DNA from: Enterocytospora artemiae
Lineage: Eukaryota > Microsporidia
DNA: 64,000 nt
Reading direction: 5' to 3'
Assembly: GCA_038659295.1 (NCBI GenBank)
Contig: JASNGC010000002.1
Coordinates: 1 to 64,000 of the forward strand
Part shown: piece after piece, positions 10,560-19,806 of the stretch
Layout of the letters: each line of letters opens with the position of its first letter
Position numbering within the stretch: the stretch's first letter is position 1
Made by a program: the position numbers and the translations under genes
Notes under the pieces: model-generated
Database searches by the model: none
Told to the model about the DNA's origin: nothing
The model's input: the letters and a program-made list of their open reading frames with translations, nothing else

Positions 10560-12165
10560 AAGTGCGTACCTAAAATTACTTCCTTAACGTCCCAAGCACT
10601 GGGCAGAATTCACTTTGCATCCACACAAAGCTATGTTTTTATTAAACAGTCAGATTCCCCTTGTAAGCCCAGTTCTAGCATGCTAGAGCCAATAATTATC
10701 CCTAGGTTTTTCATCCATTTTGCCGATTTCCCTTACCTACCTTTCCTTGTGAATCGGGCTCCTAACCCCTGAGCCCTGATGCGGTTCGGTACGGCTGGCG
10801 GCCCTCTTTTTCCACGGGCAAGTCCGTCTGCGTCTCCGTATGACTCTCGGCACACCTCCGCGCGGTACAGCAAATTCTCACTCCGCGCTCCCTTGCCGTC
10901 ATCCCTGTTTCGCAACCTCGGCCGCCACCATGCAAATTTCTATGCATCTCCCTTTCGCTTAGGTCCGCATCACCTCCTTCTATCCAAAGGACGAACCCGT
11001 CTCAACATTCACTTCGTAAAGATGCTACTACTTCCAAGATCTGCTCCTAATGTCGTTCCATCAGCGGTCGCCCGCGCACTTCCCAACAACAATAGTGCCC
11101 GCCTACTACTCACAGAGTCGAGGGCCTCACACCGCTGATCAGCGCCATCCATTTTATGCCGTCGCAAATTCGGTAGGTACGTTGCAACACGTTTCTTAGC
11201 GGATGCCAACCTCCATGGCCACCGCCCTACTGTCTGGATTTGCCTACCGCATTTATGGGTTCTCTGCTCAGCCTTTGGCTGTTTATCCCTCTGTCAGGTT
11301 CATACCTTCTTGCAGACCAAGCTTACCTCGGTCTGCCCACTGATGCGTCCTAGGCCCCAGCGCTAGTACACACTTATTACGCTGCCACAGCTTCGGAGTT
11401 TGTTGAAATTTTCCACATCCTCTCTACACCATGTCCCTAGTTTCCCGCATCGCTGTCCTGAGAGACATTTCGGCTGGAACCAGCTACCAGGTAGTTCGAT
11501 TGGTCTTTCGCCCCTTTCAGTAGCTCATGTCATCGAGTTGAACATCAGAATGACTCAGATCCTCCATCAGAATTTTTCCTGACTTCAATCAAACCGCTGA
11601 AAGTTCACTACCTTTCGGGTCTTACCCTCCCAACTATCAAATCGCTTCCGGGCCCGCACTTCACATGCTTCTCCTCGCTGGGAATGTAATCTCCTTGGTC
11701 CGTGTTTCAATACGGGTCCGAGTCTCTCGGCTTACCTCCTTGTACTTTCACTATTTCACTCCCTTACCGGGACTTTTTCACACTTCGCTCGCGCTACTTC
11801 TCCGCTATCGGTCACCGACTATATTTAGACTTGGATGCTGTTACCACCCCTTCACACTGCACTACCAAGCAGCACTACTCTCTCCCTCTCCGCGCTCCAA
11901 GGACTATCACCCCCTCCGGTCGGCCTTTCCATGCCCGTCTCTCTGCGCTCTGCTACAACGGGGAGCACGCCCCCTTACAATCGGGTCTTCTCCATGTTCA
12001 ATCGCCTCTACTACTGGAATCTCCGTTGATTTCTTCTCCTATCCTTAATAATATGCTTAAGTTCAGGATGTTGTCCTGCACAACGTGCACAATTAGAATC
12101 TTATTGTCGTGTCCTTCACGTTCGTCATCGCTATCGGTACCTATCGATCCCGTACAAGGAATAAC
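9720..12165 (-). rRNA. Large-subunit rRNA with fused 5.8S-like 5' domain
   Basis: On the minus strand the 5' part carries AGCGATGACGAACGTGAAGG (about 12106-12125), the 5.8S core. It runs straight into GCATATTATTAAGGATAGG (about 12035-12055), the 5' LSU core, without an ITS2; this fusion is a microsporidian hallmark. Near the 3' end are ACCGTCGTGAGACAGGTTAG (about 9918-9938) and the sarcin-ricin loop AGTACGAGAGGA (about 9868-9879). Both outer ends are estimates. The length of about 2.45 kb fits microsporidian LSU. The order relative to the SSU (LSU upstream) is reversed from the common arrangement. Confidence 0.9.
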
Positions 12166-12490
12166 GCAATTGTATCATGTATCAATCGTCATGCACTTGC
12201 GCACACCACAACAAACAATACCAATATCTCACATGCAGGGCTTCCCCCACACGTCCCTACCCACCCTCCCCCACGTGCGCTAAATTAACCCATATACTGC
12301 ATAACACACACACAATACTACATGTATACAACATACACACAACACACACAATCCTAGTACAGAATATCCTATTAGTATTTCGCATTCAATACGTTCTGCT
12401 CTTTCTTAACTCCTCAATCATTTGAGCACTTCATTATAATGGCTACATCAACTATATTTTCTCACTTATGAGCCATATTCAAAAATTAAT
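12166..12490. other. Sequence upstream of the LSU rRNA
   Basis: ACACA/CATACACA-rich sequence (12290-12350) lying 5' of the LSU on the transcribed strand, so any rRNA promoter should be here. No SSU sequence is present on this side. No gene is seen. Confidence 0.45.
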
Positions 12491-12651
12491 CATCTTCATA
12501 CTATCCGTTAAATCATCTTCATACTATCCGTTAAATCATCTTCACATTATCCGTTAAATCATCTTCATACTATCCGTTAAATCATCTTCACATTATCCGT
12601 TAAATCATCTTCATACTATCCGTTAAATCATCTTCATATTATCCGTTAAAT
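12491..12651. repeat. 23-bp tandem repeat, seven copies
   Basis: Unit TCATCTTCATACTATCCGTTAAA, with alternating variants (CATACTATCC versus CACATTATCC). It lies next to the decayed LRR gene on the minus strand. A 23-base unit shifts frame each copy, so it is not a protein repeat. Confidence 0.9.
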
Positions 12652-12779
12652 TTCTATCCTTCAACGTTCTCTGTAACCCCACTGTGCCACTTCAAATTCC
12701 AAACTATTCAAGTCTGCCTTACCAAGTAAATCAACTACAGGTGATACCTCCTTATTCCTAGCAATTCAAATCCTCACCT

Positions 12780-13456
12780 TTAATGTCCATATGGTACATA
12801 TTTTAATATTTCACCAGCCATGTCATTATTACTAAACCCTGCTAAATCAACTAATTCCAATCTATATACCTCTTTAGATACCTCTTTGGACACCTCTTCT
12901 CCCCAATACTCTTCCAAACCACTACTTTTAGTTTACACTCTACAAACACATCAAATATACTATACCATATATATAATGCATTCTTTGGTACAAATTGTGA
13001 GAACATCTTCTGTGTCCTTCCATCTCTTAACTCTGCTGTGCCTAGTATTGCTTTGTAATTTCATTTGAGTATTCTACTTTTTTTACCATCACTATGTTCA
13101 AACAAGTATCCCAGTACTTCTATTTTCTCTTCGTTGTTGTTGATCATTCTATTGTACACATTTGTGAAGAAACCGTCGGGTATGGTAAGGTTAAATCTCT
13201 CATCACAGAGCATCAGATACTTCATGGTCAATGCAATAGGATGTGGTGGTGCTGCATTCTCATATCCACTGAATGTAAGTTTAGTATCCGAGACAGAGTG
13301 CATTGCAGAATTTCCACTACTAATTTTTAGCTCCATCTTGACCTCTCCCAGCTCTCCCGGGTTAATTGTATTTCCAAAGGTAAGTGGTGTATCCCCAATC
13401 TCTTCTGTCGTCCTTTGTAAATCCTCTAATTGATTTGATTCCACATTTAACTTCAC
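12780..13456 (-). pseudogene. Decayed 3' part of a secreted LRR-family gene
   Basis: The minus-strand frame of 131 codons has no ATG. Its end reads KIEVLGYLFEH, matching KIELLTYLFEH in the intact LRR protein at 23382-25301. Just downstream, in a shifted frame, come LEEYWGEEVSK and EILKYVPYG, matching LKEYWGNEISK and EVLKYISYD of the same protein. The homology is therefore continuous but frameshifted. It probably belongs to the same original gene as the frame at 13821-14795, split by stops and the 21-bp tandem repeat between them. Confidence 0.7.
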
Positions 13457-13613
13457 AATTACGATGTTTTAGCCTATCAATCAATTCCCTAAACTTATTT
13501 AATATTCCTCCAAAACCCCTCTAAGCTTGTATCTGCTGGAGATACTTCCGTAGCCATTACAATCACATTCATCATACTTATCATTCCTCATCTCACCTCA
13601 TTCTTTACCAACC

Positions 13614-13737
13614 CTTCTTATACACACTCATCACCTTCTTATATACACTCATCACCTTCTTATACACACTCATCACCTTCTTATACACACTCATCACCTT
13701 CTTATACACACTCATCACCTTCTTATACACACTCATC
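13614..13737. repeat. 21-bp tandem repeat, six copies
   Basis: Unit CTTCTTATACACACTCATCAC; the second copy is a variant and the last is partial. On the minus strand a 21-base unit keeps frame and would encode VYKKVMS-like repeats, so it may have expanded inside the coding sequence of the LRR-family gene before or during its decay. Confidence 0.9.
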
Positions 13738-13820
13738 TATCAAATATTCCCCTTCATCCCTAGGCGTATACCCTCCTAAACCTCGTACTACCCTAGACCA
13801 TTCCTTTCTTCTGTCTGCCG

Positions 13821-14795
13821 TCATTGTGAATTCTCTATTCCAACATTTCTACAGAATTTCTTCAACGGTAAACTTTCTTCCAATCCCAGGTGTTCTAATG
13901 AATAGTGCTGTCCTTCCATATCCCAGAATAAGCAGTTGAAAAGATGAAGTAGTGTTATTTCTGCACAATCCGTGAATTTTTTGGTTTCATCAAATGTATT
14001 ATCTTTTCTTATGTATATTGGAACTGGTGTATTCACTCTGGAATATGGAAATATGTTAATAATCCTATAAAATTCACTGAATGTTTCTGTGAAATGATCA
14101 CTCATACCATATTCGTCTATTTCGTATGATTTATCCTCAATTTTCTCTAATATTTTATCGAGATACAATCCCAACTCTTCCTCGGAATCTAGTACTTTGA
14201 CCATAAACCCATGGATCAAAAGAAGCTTAAGTTCTTTCTCCTTCCCCTTGAACAATTCTGATTTGGATTCCATCCCGGTATTGTATATTATTCGATTAAC
14301 GGTATATTTGATTTTGTCTTGTTTAGACTCAGACAACCTGGCTACATTTGTTTCACTTCCTGTCAGCATTCTGACAAATACATCTGCCATCACTTCTATG
14401 CCTTTGTTACATCTATCTTTTTTGGCTTTTTCCTCAGTGATCTTGGAGAAATAGTGATACCCAAAATTATTCATCATATTTCTAAAAGGACACAATATGC
14501 CTGCTGGGGATGGGAATAGATCTATCATAAGACTAACAAAAGGATCATCGCTTTTATCTTCTCCAAAGTCTCTTCTGCCACTTTCATACGTAACTTTAAT
14601 TTCTGGATTATACCTTCGTAAGTTGGGTCCACAGTTTCTCAACCATAAATATCCAAACATTGGATTGAGAATTGTTTTTCTCATACTTTCATATTTTTCC
14701 ATGCCAATTACCTTGGCTATCTGGTCCATTGATATTTCCGAAAGCACTTGATCCAGAAACAACAAACTGTAGAATGGCTGATAGCGGTATCTCAT
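13821..14795 (-). CDS. Secreted protein, N-terminal part of LRR-like family
   Basis: 324 residues starting MRYRYQPFYSLLFLDQVLS, a signal-peptide-like sequence clearly related to the start of the LRR protein at 25301 (MKYTQQLIYGLLFLHQVTS). Both ATGs follow a GTATCC/GTACCC element. The C-terminal part has a Cys-Asp motif followed by an aliphatic helix (DCAEITLLHLFNCLFWD, about 277-293). From memory, this resembles a motif found ahead of the repeats in some microsporidian LRR proteins. No LRRs are in this frame; a decayed LRR-family segment lies downstream on the same strand. It is either the surviving 5' piece of a broken longer gene or a short family member. Function is unknown; export to the host is an inference. 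Confidence 0.5.
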   Translation of the reverse strand: MRYRYQPFYSLLFLDQVLSEISMDQIAKVIGMEKYESMRKTILNPMFGYLWLRNCGPNLRRYNPEIKVTYESGRRDFGEDKSDDPFVSLMIDLFPSPAGILCPFRNMMNNFGYHYFSKITEEKAKKDRCNKGIEVMADVFVRMLTGSETNVARLSESKQDKIKYTVNRIIYNTGMESKSELFKGKEKELKLLLIHGFMVKVLDSEEELGLYLDKILEKIEDKSYEIDEYGMSDHFTETFSEFYRIINIFPYSRVNTPVPIYIRKDNTFDETKKFTDCAEITLLHLFNCLFWDMEGQHYSLEHLGLEESLPLKKFCRNVGIENSQ

Positions 14796-15811
14796 GGATA
14801 CCGGTGCTAATGTCTCTATTTATTACTCCTCTTCACCCTTAACATCACTAATATATCTTTCCAAGATATTGATAAAGTATTAAACATAATAACAACTACA
14901 TCAATATGTATATTGTTTATGAATAGTACCCCTTTCTCCCTAACTCTACCAATAATATCACTCCTGGATATAGTGATCATTTAATTGCAAAATTTGAAAT
15001 ATTTCGGCTCCATATTGTGGCTTAACTACTTAATCAACCATTAATACCATCTTATATCCTTGAAGAACATGTAATTCCATTTTCAGAATTGGTCTCAATA
15101 TCCTTGAATTGGTTAAAGCATTCTAAATGTTCACACCAACAACTGAGAGTGATACTACGAACAAATGAGTGGTACTGGGCCAACAATTACACATATTTAA
15201 CATATTAATAAATTGTTCATCCCCAAATCGTGTTTATCTTTTGATTCTGTTAATCCTTACAGGTATTAAGATAGTAGGAAATACTGCTTTGGTTATAGCA
15301 ACTATTCATTCAAATATATCCTTTGTCACTGCCACTCTGTATAAATTACCTATTCCACTCAATCAGCCTGAATCATTTACAGTATATTGTAATGGTAGTT
15401 ATACTCTGTTATTATGTATTGATAAGTACATTTACTGTGCTATGGCTCGGTTCAGCTACAGTTACATCTTAGTAAAGTACTCGACCCCTTCAGAACATGG
15501 TACTGTAGTCTTGTTCTCCACTACAAAAAATCATCACAATACATTGCGATGGTCCTCTATAATCTTTTATATTAAAGGTTACGAGTACTGATAGTCCATG
15601 TAGACAACAGGCCATAATAGTATATTTGTATCTGTCTCATCAATATGAAATCCACACTTATCAACATATAACCGGTGATGGTGAGTATCTCTCATAAATT
15701 CAACCTCAAGATTTATATACCTTGGAGGATGTCTCTATACCTCATATTATGAACATTTAAATGGACAATCTGTGATTTTAATTTTTTGAAGAGAAAGTCT
15801 GCCCTAAGAAC
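14796..15811. other. Probable gene graveyard, no intact gene
   Basis: A 140-codon plus-strand frame at 15169-15591 begins with GTG directly after an in-frame stop and has no ATG or upstream CCC element. On the minus strand around 15570-15660 a short stretch reads FHIDETDTNILLWPVVYMDYQY. I read this as old coding sequence in decay but cannot identify the family. Confidence 0.35.
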
Positions 15812-16249
15812 ATGCTACCAAAATATCTGATTGTTATATGTAATTTTTGTTTTGCTGAGGACAATGATAGGGAATTTCTATCAGATGCTATTTCAAACAG
15901 ATACACTACACAAACTAGTCCAAGAGATGATATTTCCCCGTCAACTGAAAAATTTACTTATTCTGAATATTCCACAGGGGATGATCTAATTGAATACGGG
16001 AAAGAACACTCCAACTATAACCATACTTCACTTAGGAAAGTGCTACCCAACTGTTTAAGGGGTGAATATTCATTATGTCATTATATAGTTTTCATGATCA
16101 TTGCTTATTCAGTTGTATTTTCAATTATCTATTTCCTTCAAAACCCCAGCAAGGGTCTCCTATATACTATCTTACGTTACTTTATCTCAATTATACTAGT
16201 AGTCCTGGTGATTTGTTATATTCTTGATTTATCATTATCATCAAGCTAA
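15812..16249 (+). CDS. Small hypothetical membrane protein
   Basis: 145 residues. A short hydrophobic N-terminus (MLPKYLIVICNFCFA) could be a signal peptide or anchor. It is followed by an acidic Ser/Thr-rich segment (16-85) and two strongly hydrophobic helices near 92-110 and 118-140. The ATG follows GCCCTAAGAAC, consistent with the local start element. It has no recognised domain and lies in an accessory region with decayed neighbours, so its status as a real gene is moderate. A surface or host-exposed role is only a guess from topology. Confidence 0.45.
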   Translation: MLPKYLIVICNFCFAEDNDREFLSDAISNRYTTQTSPRDDISPSTEKFTYSEYSTGDDLIEYGKEHSNYNHTSLRKVLPNCLRGEYSLCHYIVFMIIAYSVVFSIIYFLQNPSKGLLYTILRYFISIILVVLVICYILDLSLSSS

Positions 16250-16258
16250 AAAATCCCA

Positions 16259-16453
16259 ATGGGATTTGAGTTTGATCCTTACAACTCAGTTACAAAGAAC
16301 TTATCTTTCCCATTGATACAACTTGATGACATTCCTCTCACCATAGTATCACTCTTTGGTTATAATGTTAATCATCAGCATATCTCGATTAATTCCATAA
16401 ATACTTATCAATATATGATTAAATACACCATTATAACTTCCTATGCTATTTAA
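16259..16453 (+). CDS. Possible 64-residue ORF
   Basis: The ATG directly follows AAAAAATCCCA, nine bases after the stop of the preceding frame. The product has no recognised domain or membrane segment. The CCC context is the only positive sign; it may be chance. Confidence 0.2.
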   Translation: MGFEFDPYNSVTKNLSFPLIQLDDIPLTIVSLFGYNVNHQHISINSINTYQYMIKYTIITSYAI

Positions 16454-16594
16454 TACCAACTTCTATTTCTTGAATTTTATTAATAAATTATCATTACATA
16501 TGATTAATACATATTCTAATATCAAATTGTTATAATGAATATTGGTAGTCATACAAAATTAATTACCTCATGAATATTTAAACTTCTTTTCATA

Positions 16595-17006
16595 AGAGAT
16601 ACAAATACTATTGATCCAAGTAATGCAAACTACAACTTAATGAGCATTTTACCTGGAAGCATACAATAAGCTATTCATAAATACAACAGTAACATACTAG
16701 ACTTGGATGTCAGAGGCAACATAAGATTGACGGATACAGAAGAAGAACTGGATATTTTGTTCCAACCTGTAGAGTTTGTAAAAAGTGAAATATTTGATAT
16801 TTTGTTCGAATCACCAATGGATGATGTTGATAGTGCATCCAATGTCAATTGTCCTTCTTCATAAAGAGTACTACAGTATATGTAGATACTAATAATAAAG
16901 CTGTCGACACATTGAGAACATTCACAGGTATCAAGTTACAAGATGACATGATGATCTCAATCAATCAAACTCTACACATCCGTCCTTAGTCACTGGATAT
17001 TGGCAA
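16595..17006 (+). pseudogene. Decayed gene of unknown family left of the inverted repeat
   Basis: A plus-strand frame reads NANYNLMSILPGS, an in-frame stop, then LDLDVRGNIRLTDTEEELD and ILFQPVEFVKSEIFDILFE before another stop at about 16862. Shifted fragments follow (VDTLRTFTGIKLQDDMMISI). The composition looks like real protein but it is broken at least three times. I do not recognise the family. Confidence 0.4.
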
Positions 17007-17828
17007 ATTAGAAACGACTTACAGTAGACAGTTAGATTCTGGTTGGCCATCAGAACACAAGGTCATCTCTGGATAAATTTCTATTTTGATAAGAGTCTTA
17101 TTCTGAAAATGATTGGTTTACATGCATTACCCAGTCCATTCTCCCTGTGTCACCTGTGGTTGTGGATTGTTGAAAATCAGCTGCTTCATAGAATTCGTCA
17201 GTGGTGAATCCTCATTTAGCTTTAGGTGTTCTAGAGCCTTTCTCCCATATTCCAGAACAGGCAGTTCACAGATGGAAAGTCCCCTCCAGCACAGCCCGAG
17301 AATGTCTGCTTTGTATTCAAGCCATCACCACCTCTTGTGCATGGTGGGTCTGTGTCTGTTCTGCCAGTCAGTTTGCGATTTTGCCGTATGTTGCTAATTG
17401 GAAAATCAATTTGCAGTACGAAATATCTGTTTTGCTAGGGTCTTTTAATTGATTAATTAAAAATGCCATTAACAATAATTCAAAGTGTCTCGTCAAAGAT
17501 AGTTTGCTGATTCATTGGTGTTTCCAACACATCAATTTTCCTGTGAGAATCAGCACTAAAATTTGTAGCTTAAATATTTTAGAAAAACCGGCCCCATGAA
17601 TATGTTGGCAGGGTATCTGATTGCTGCATGTATCTTGTGTCTCGCCGAGAGTAGTACTGGGGGGATTGTGGATGTGCTGCACCCTTCTGACTACACATTG
17701 GCTGTGTGCCCAGATAAACCTGCATCACAGGCTGGAGCAATATACGATGATCCATCACTCATCAACCCAATTCTAGAATCTATTGATTATGAAGGTACCT
17801 TCAATGAAAATAGAGAAGTTCTATCTGA
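17007..17828 (+). repeat. Inverted repeat, left arm (promoter plus signal-peptide module)
   Basis: These 822 bases are the reverse complement of 21854-22675. In the parts I compared there is one difference (A at 17531, opposite the base at 22151). The arm contains about 590 bases of upstream sequence, the GGCCCC start element and the first 77 codons of the gene at 17596. Homology stops sharply inside both genes after the codon for Ser77. Positions mirror around a sum of 39682. Confidence 0.95.
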
Positions 17829-19596
17829 ATTTTTATTTCCAGACCCTCAAGATATGAATCTCAATTCCACTAATATAACCATCTCTATAAATGGACCAGA
17901 CAATGTTGGTAAAACCTTACAAACACTGTTCTTACCAGATTCTTTTCAAATTTGTTCTGGGATTTATGATTATGATGGCCAAATGAAAGCATTGGATAAG
18001 GAAAACAATCTGAGGCATTGGTGGTTCGAAACTGCCAGTAATGAAGAATTTGTTTCAAGTATAATGCGTGCTGTTAAAAACCGCTGGTCTACAATCCCGT
18101 CAAAGCATTTTGTGGTATTTGATAGGGGAGCAGTAATGTTTGAGGCCGTTTGTATTGCTAGAATTGCATTTAAAGATCAATGTGACCTAAAAAAAGCTGA
18201 ACAAACATACGAGAATATCAAAAAACAATTGGGCATTTCAATTCCCAGAGAAGATATCCGAATATTATTGAAACATGGCAAAAACCTAAAGGAAAGCGTG
18301 GAAATTACTCTGAATCGGGAAGATAAGTATGATGATTCGTATAAAAAATACCAGGAGTTGTTTCAACAGCAACTAGCCAGCCAGGAGTCTGACAAGGTTT
18401 ATACTAACACCATTAATGTTACAAGCATGTCTGTTATCCAAGTTCAAAATGAAATTCGATCAATAGTTAATCAGTATACGAACTCAAAACTTTTAAAGCC
18501 AATGTTTGAACATGTAACTGCTATTATAGCATTTGGAGGCCTTTCTGAAGCTGGGAAGAGTTGTTTGGCTGAAGATATTTGCAGAAAACTGGATACAAGA
18601 GGTATTAAATCTTCTCGCTTAAAAATTGGTTACTTTCTGGAGCAATATCCGGATGTTTACCAACTAACTCCGAATAAACAAGCTGAATTTCTGATTAAAC
18701 AGCTTGATAGGTACCTACAATGTCATTATTGGCTTAGAGTTATAACCATCGAAAGCTGTCACAGATTAGAAAGTACACAACAATTACAAAAATTCCTGGG
18801 TAAGCTTCTCCAGATAGTTTATGTGGATGCATCCTTAGAAACACGAAAGAGACGTTCTTGTACAGATATAGATGAGTTAGTTGTTAAAGACATAACTAAA
18901 ATATCCCGAGGAGCAGATAGAATCAAGACAGAAACTGATTGTTTTGTTGTTTATAATGAGAAAAACACGGTGGATGAATGTTCAAACCTTATTTATGACA
19001 AGTTAATTCAAAAATATGAAGCCATATCTCTACAAGAACTTCTCCGTAACAGATATTCTGGAAAGATTAGCTTGTTTTCCCACCAATTTGTTTTGAGTGT
19101 TGGTTCTGTACTAATCCATAAATCACAAAGAAGAATTTGTCTCATACATCAACTAGATGGTAAACAGGAATGGTTGTTACCTAAGGGACGTAAGGATATT
19201 GATGAGACCTTACATGAGTGTGCATTACGTGAAACCTATGAAGAGACGGGTTTTTATTGTTCACTGATGCCTCTCAACATGGAAACTAGAGCTACTCCAT
19301 CAGGTAATGCACATCATCCTGATGTCTCGAGGAAACTGAATGCCAGTACAGAACCTTTTATGATTTATCTGCATAAAGTTGGGGATTCAGTACCTAATCA
19401 TAAGATTGTCTTTTGGTATGTGACTCAAGTGGATGAGTATAAACCAAGAAGAGATAATACCCAAATGCCAAATGAGAATTTTGAAGCTAGGTTAGTTTCA
19501 CTTGATGAAGCTTGTGATCTTTTGAGTTTTGAGGAAGATAGGTTGCTTGTGCAGGAAGTTTTCAAGTTATTTGAGGATACCTACAAAGATAATTAA
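17596..19596 (+). CDS. Secreted kinase-kinase-Nudix fusion protein
   Basis: 666 residues. Residues 1-18 (MNMLAGYLIAACILCLAE) form a signal peptide. Residues 1-77 are identical to the start of the facing gene at 22086. Domain 1 (about 93-270) resembles a thymidylate-kinase-type P-loop enzyme, with GPDNVGKT at 100-107 and FDRG at 175-178. Domain 2 (about 305-475) is a second P-loop kinase-like unit: GGLSEAGKS at 314-322 and a late SRGAD motif near 437-441, of adenylate- or dephospho-CoA-kinase-like type. Domain 3 (about 495-660) is a Nudix hydrolase; the box G531, E537, R545-E546 and E549-E550-x-G552 is complete. The ATG follows CCGGCCCC. A role in processing nucleotides outside the parasite cell is inferred from the signal peptide. 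The enzyme body looks bacterial-like and may be transferred. Confidence 0.75.
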   Translation: MNMLAGYLIAACILCLAESSTGGIVDVLHPSDYTLAVCPDKPASQAGAIYDDPSLINPILESIDYEGTFNENREVLSEFLFPDPQDMNLNSTNITISINGPDNVGKTLQTLFLPDSFQICSGIYDYDGQMKALDKENNLRHWWFETASNEEFVSSIMRAVKNRWSTIPSKHFVVFDRGAVMFEAVCIARIAFKDQCDLKKAEQTYENIKKQLGISIPREDIRILLKHGKNLKESVEITLNREDKYDDSYKKYQELFQQQLASQESDKVYTNTINVTSMSVIQVQNEIRSIVNQYTNSKLLKPMFEHVTAIIAFGGLSEAGKSCLAEDICRKLDTRGIKSSRLKIGYFLEQYPDVYQLTPNKQAEFLIKQLDRYLQCHYWLRVITIESCHRLESTQQLQKFLGKLLQIVYVDASLETRKRRSCTDIDELVVKDITKISRGADRIKTETDCFVVYNEKNTVDECSNLIYDKLIQKYEAISLQELLRNRYSGKISLFSHQFVLSVGSVLIHKSQRRICLIHQLDGKQEWLLPKGRKDIDETLHECALRETYEETGFYCSLMPLNMETRATPSGNAHHPDVSRKLNASTEPFMIYLHKVGDSVPNHKIVFWYVTQVDEYKPRRDNTQMPNENFEARLVSLDEACDLLSFEEDRLLVQEVFKLFEDTYKDN

Positions 19597-19806
19597 CTGT
19601 TATTATATATAATACGACTATTAGGGCGTGTCAATTTTTTCTATTGATAAGCCTTATCATACGTATTAATAAATGGTATAGTTACAAGAGTTTTAATTGA
19701 TAATATAAATATTAACTAATGCAAGGTTATGAATAATATAATTATTCATTCTTATTTTCATTATTATCCTCTTATTAAAGTTAAATAATATGTGTTTTAT
19801 AATATT
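19597..19806. other. Intergenic region between convergent genes
   Basis: 210 bases of AT-rich sequence between the 3' ends of the two inverted-repeat genes. It contains TTATTAAAG/TAATAAA-like motifs that could serve as polyadenylation signals. No gene is seen. Confidence 0.4.

Noticed and set aside
8245..11209. Many open frames of 60-150 codons on both strands
   Set aside because: They lie inside the SSU and LSU rRNA genes, whose conserved sequences explain the region.
1..12165. Left third as a contaminating contig joined to the core
   Set aside because: The rRNA is microsporidian in type, and the CCC-before-ATG pattern (6714) and the LRR family (12780-14795 and 23382-25301) link the left and right parts.
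12491..12651. Regularly spaced repeats that could suggest a CRISPR array
   Set aside because: The 23-bp units are head-to-tail with no spacers; a simple tandem repeat in a eukaryotic genome.
15169..15591. 140-codon frame with hydrophobic segments
   Set aside because: It starts with GTG directly after an in-frame stop, with no ATG and no CCC element; treated as decayed sequence.
17113..17452. Two overlapping frames of 94 and 83 codons in the inverted-repeat arm (also at 22230-22569)
   Set aside because: They begin with TTG and GTG, overlap each other in different frames, and match no family; they are part of the upstream region of the 17596 gene and its mirror.
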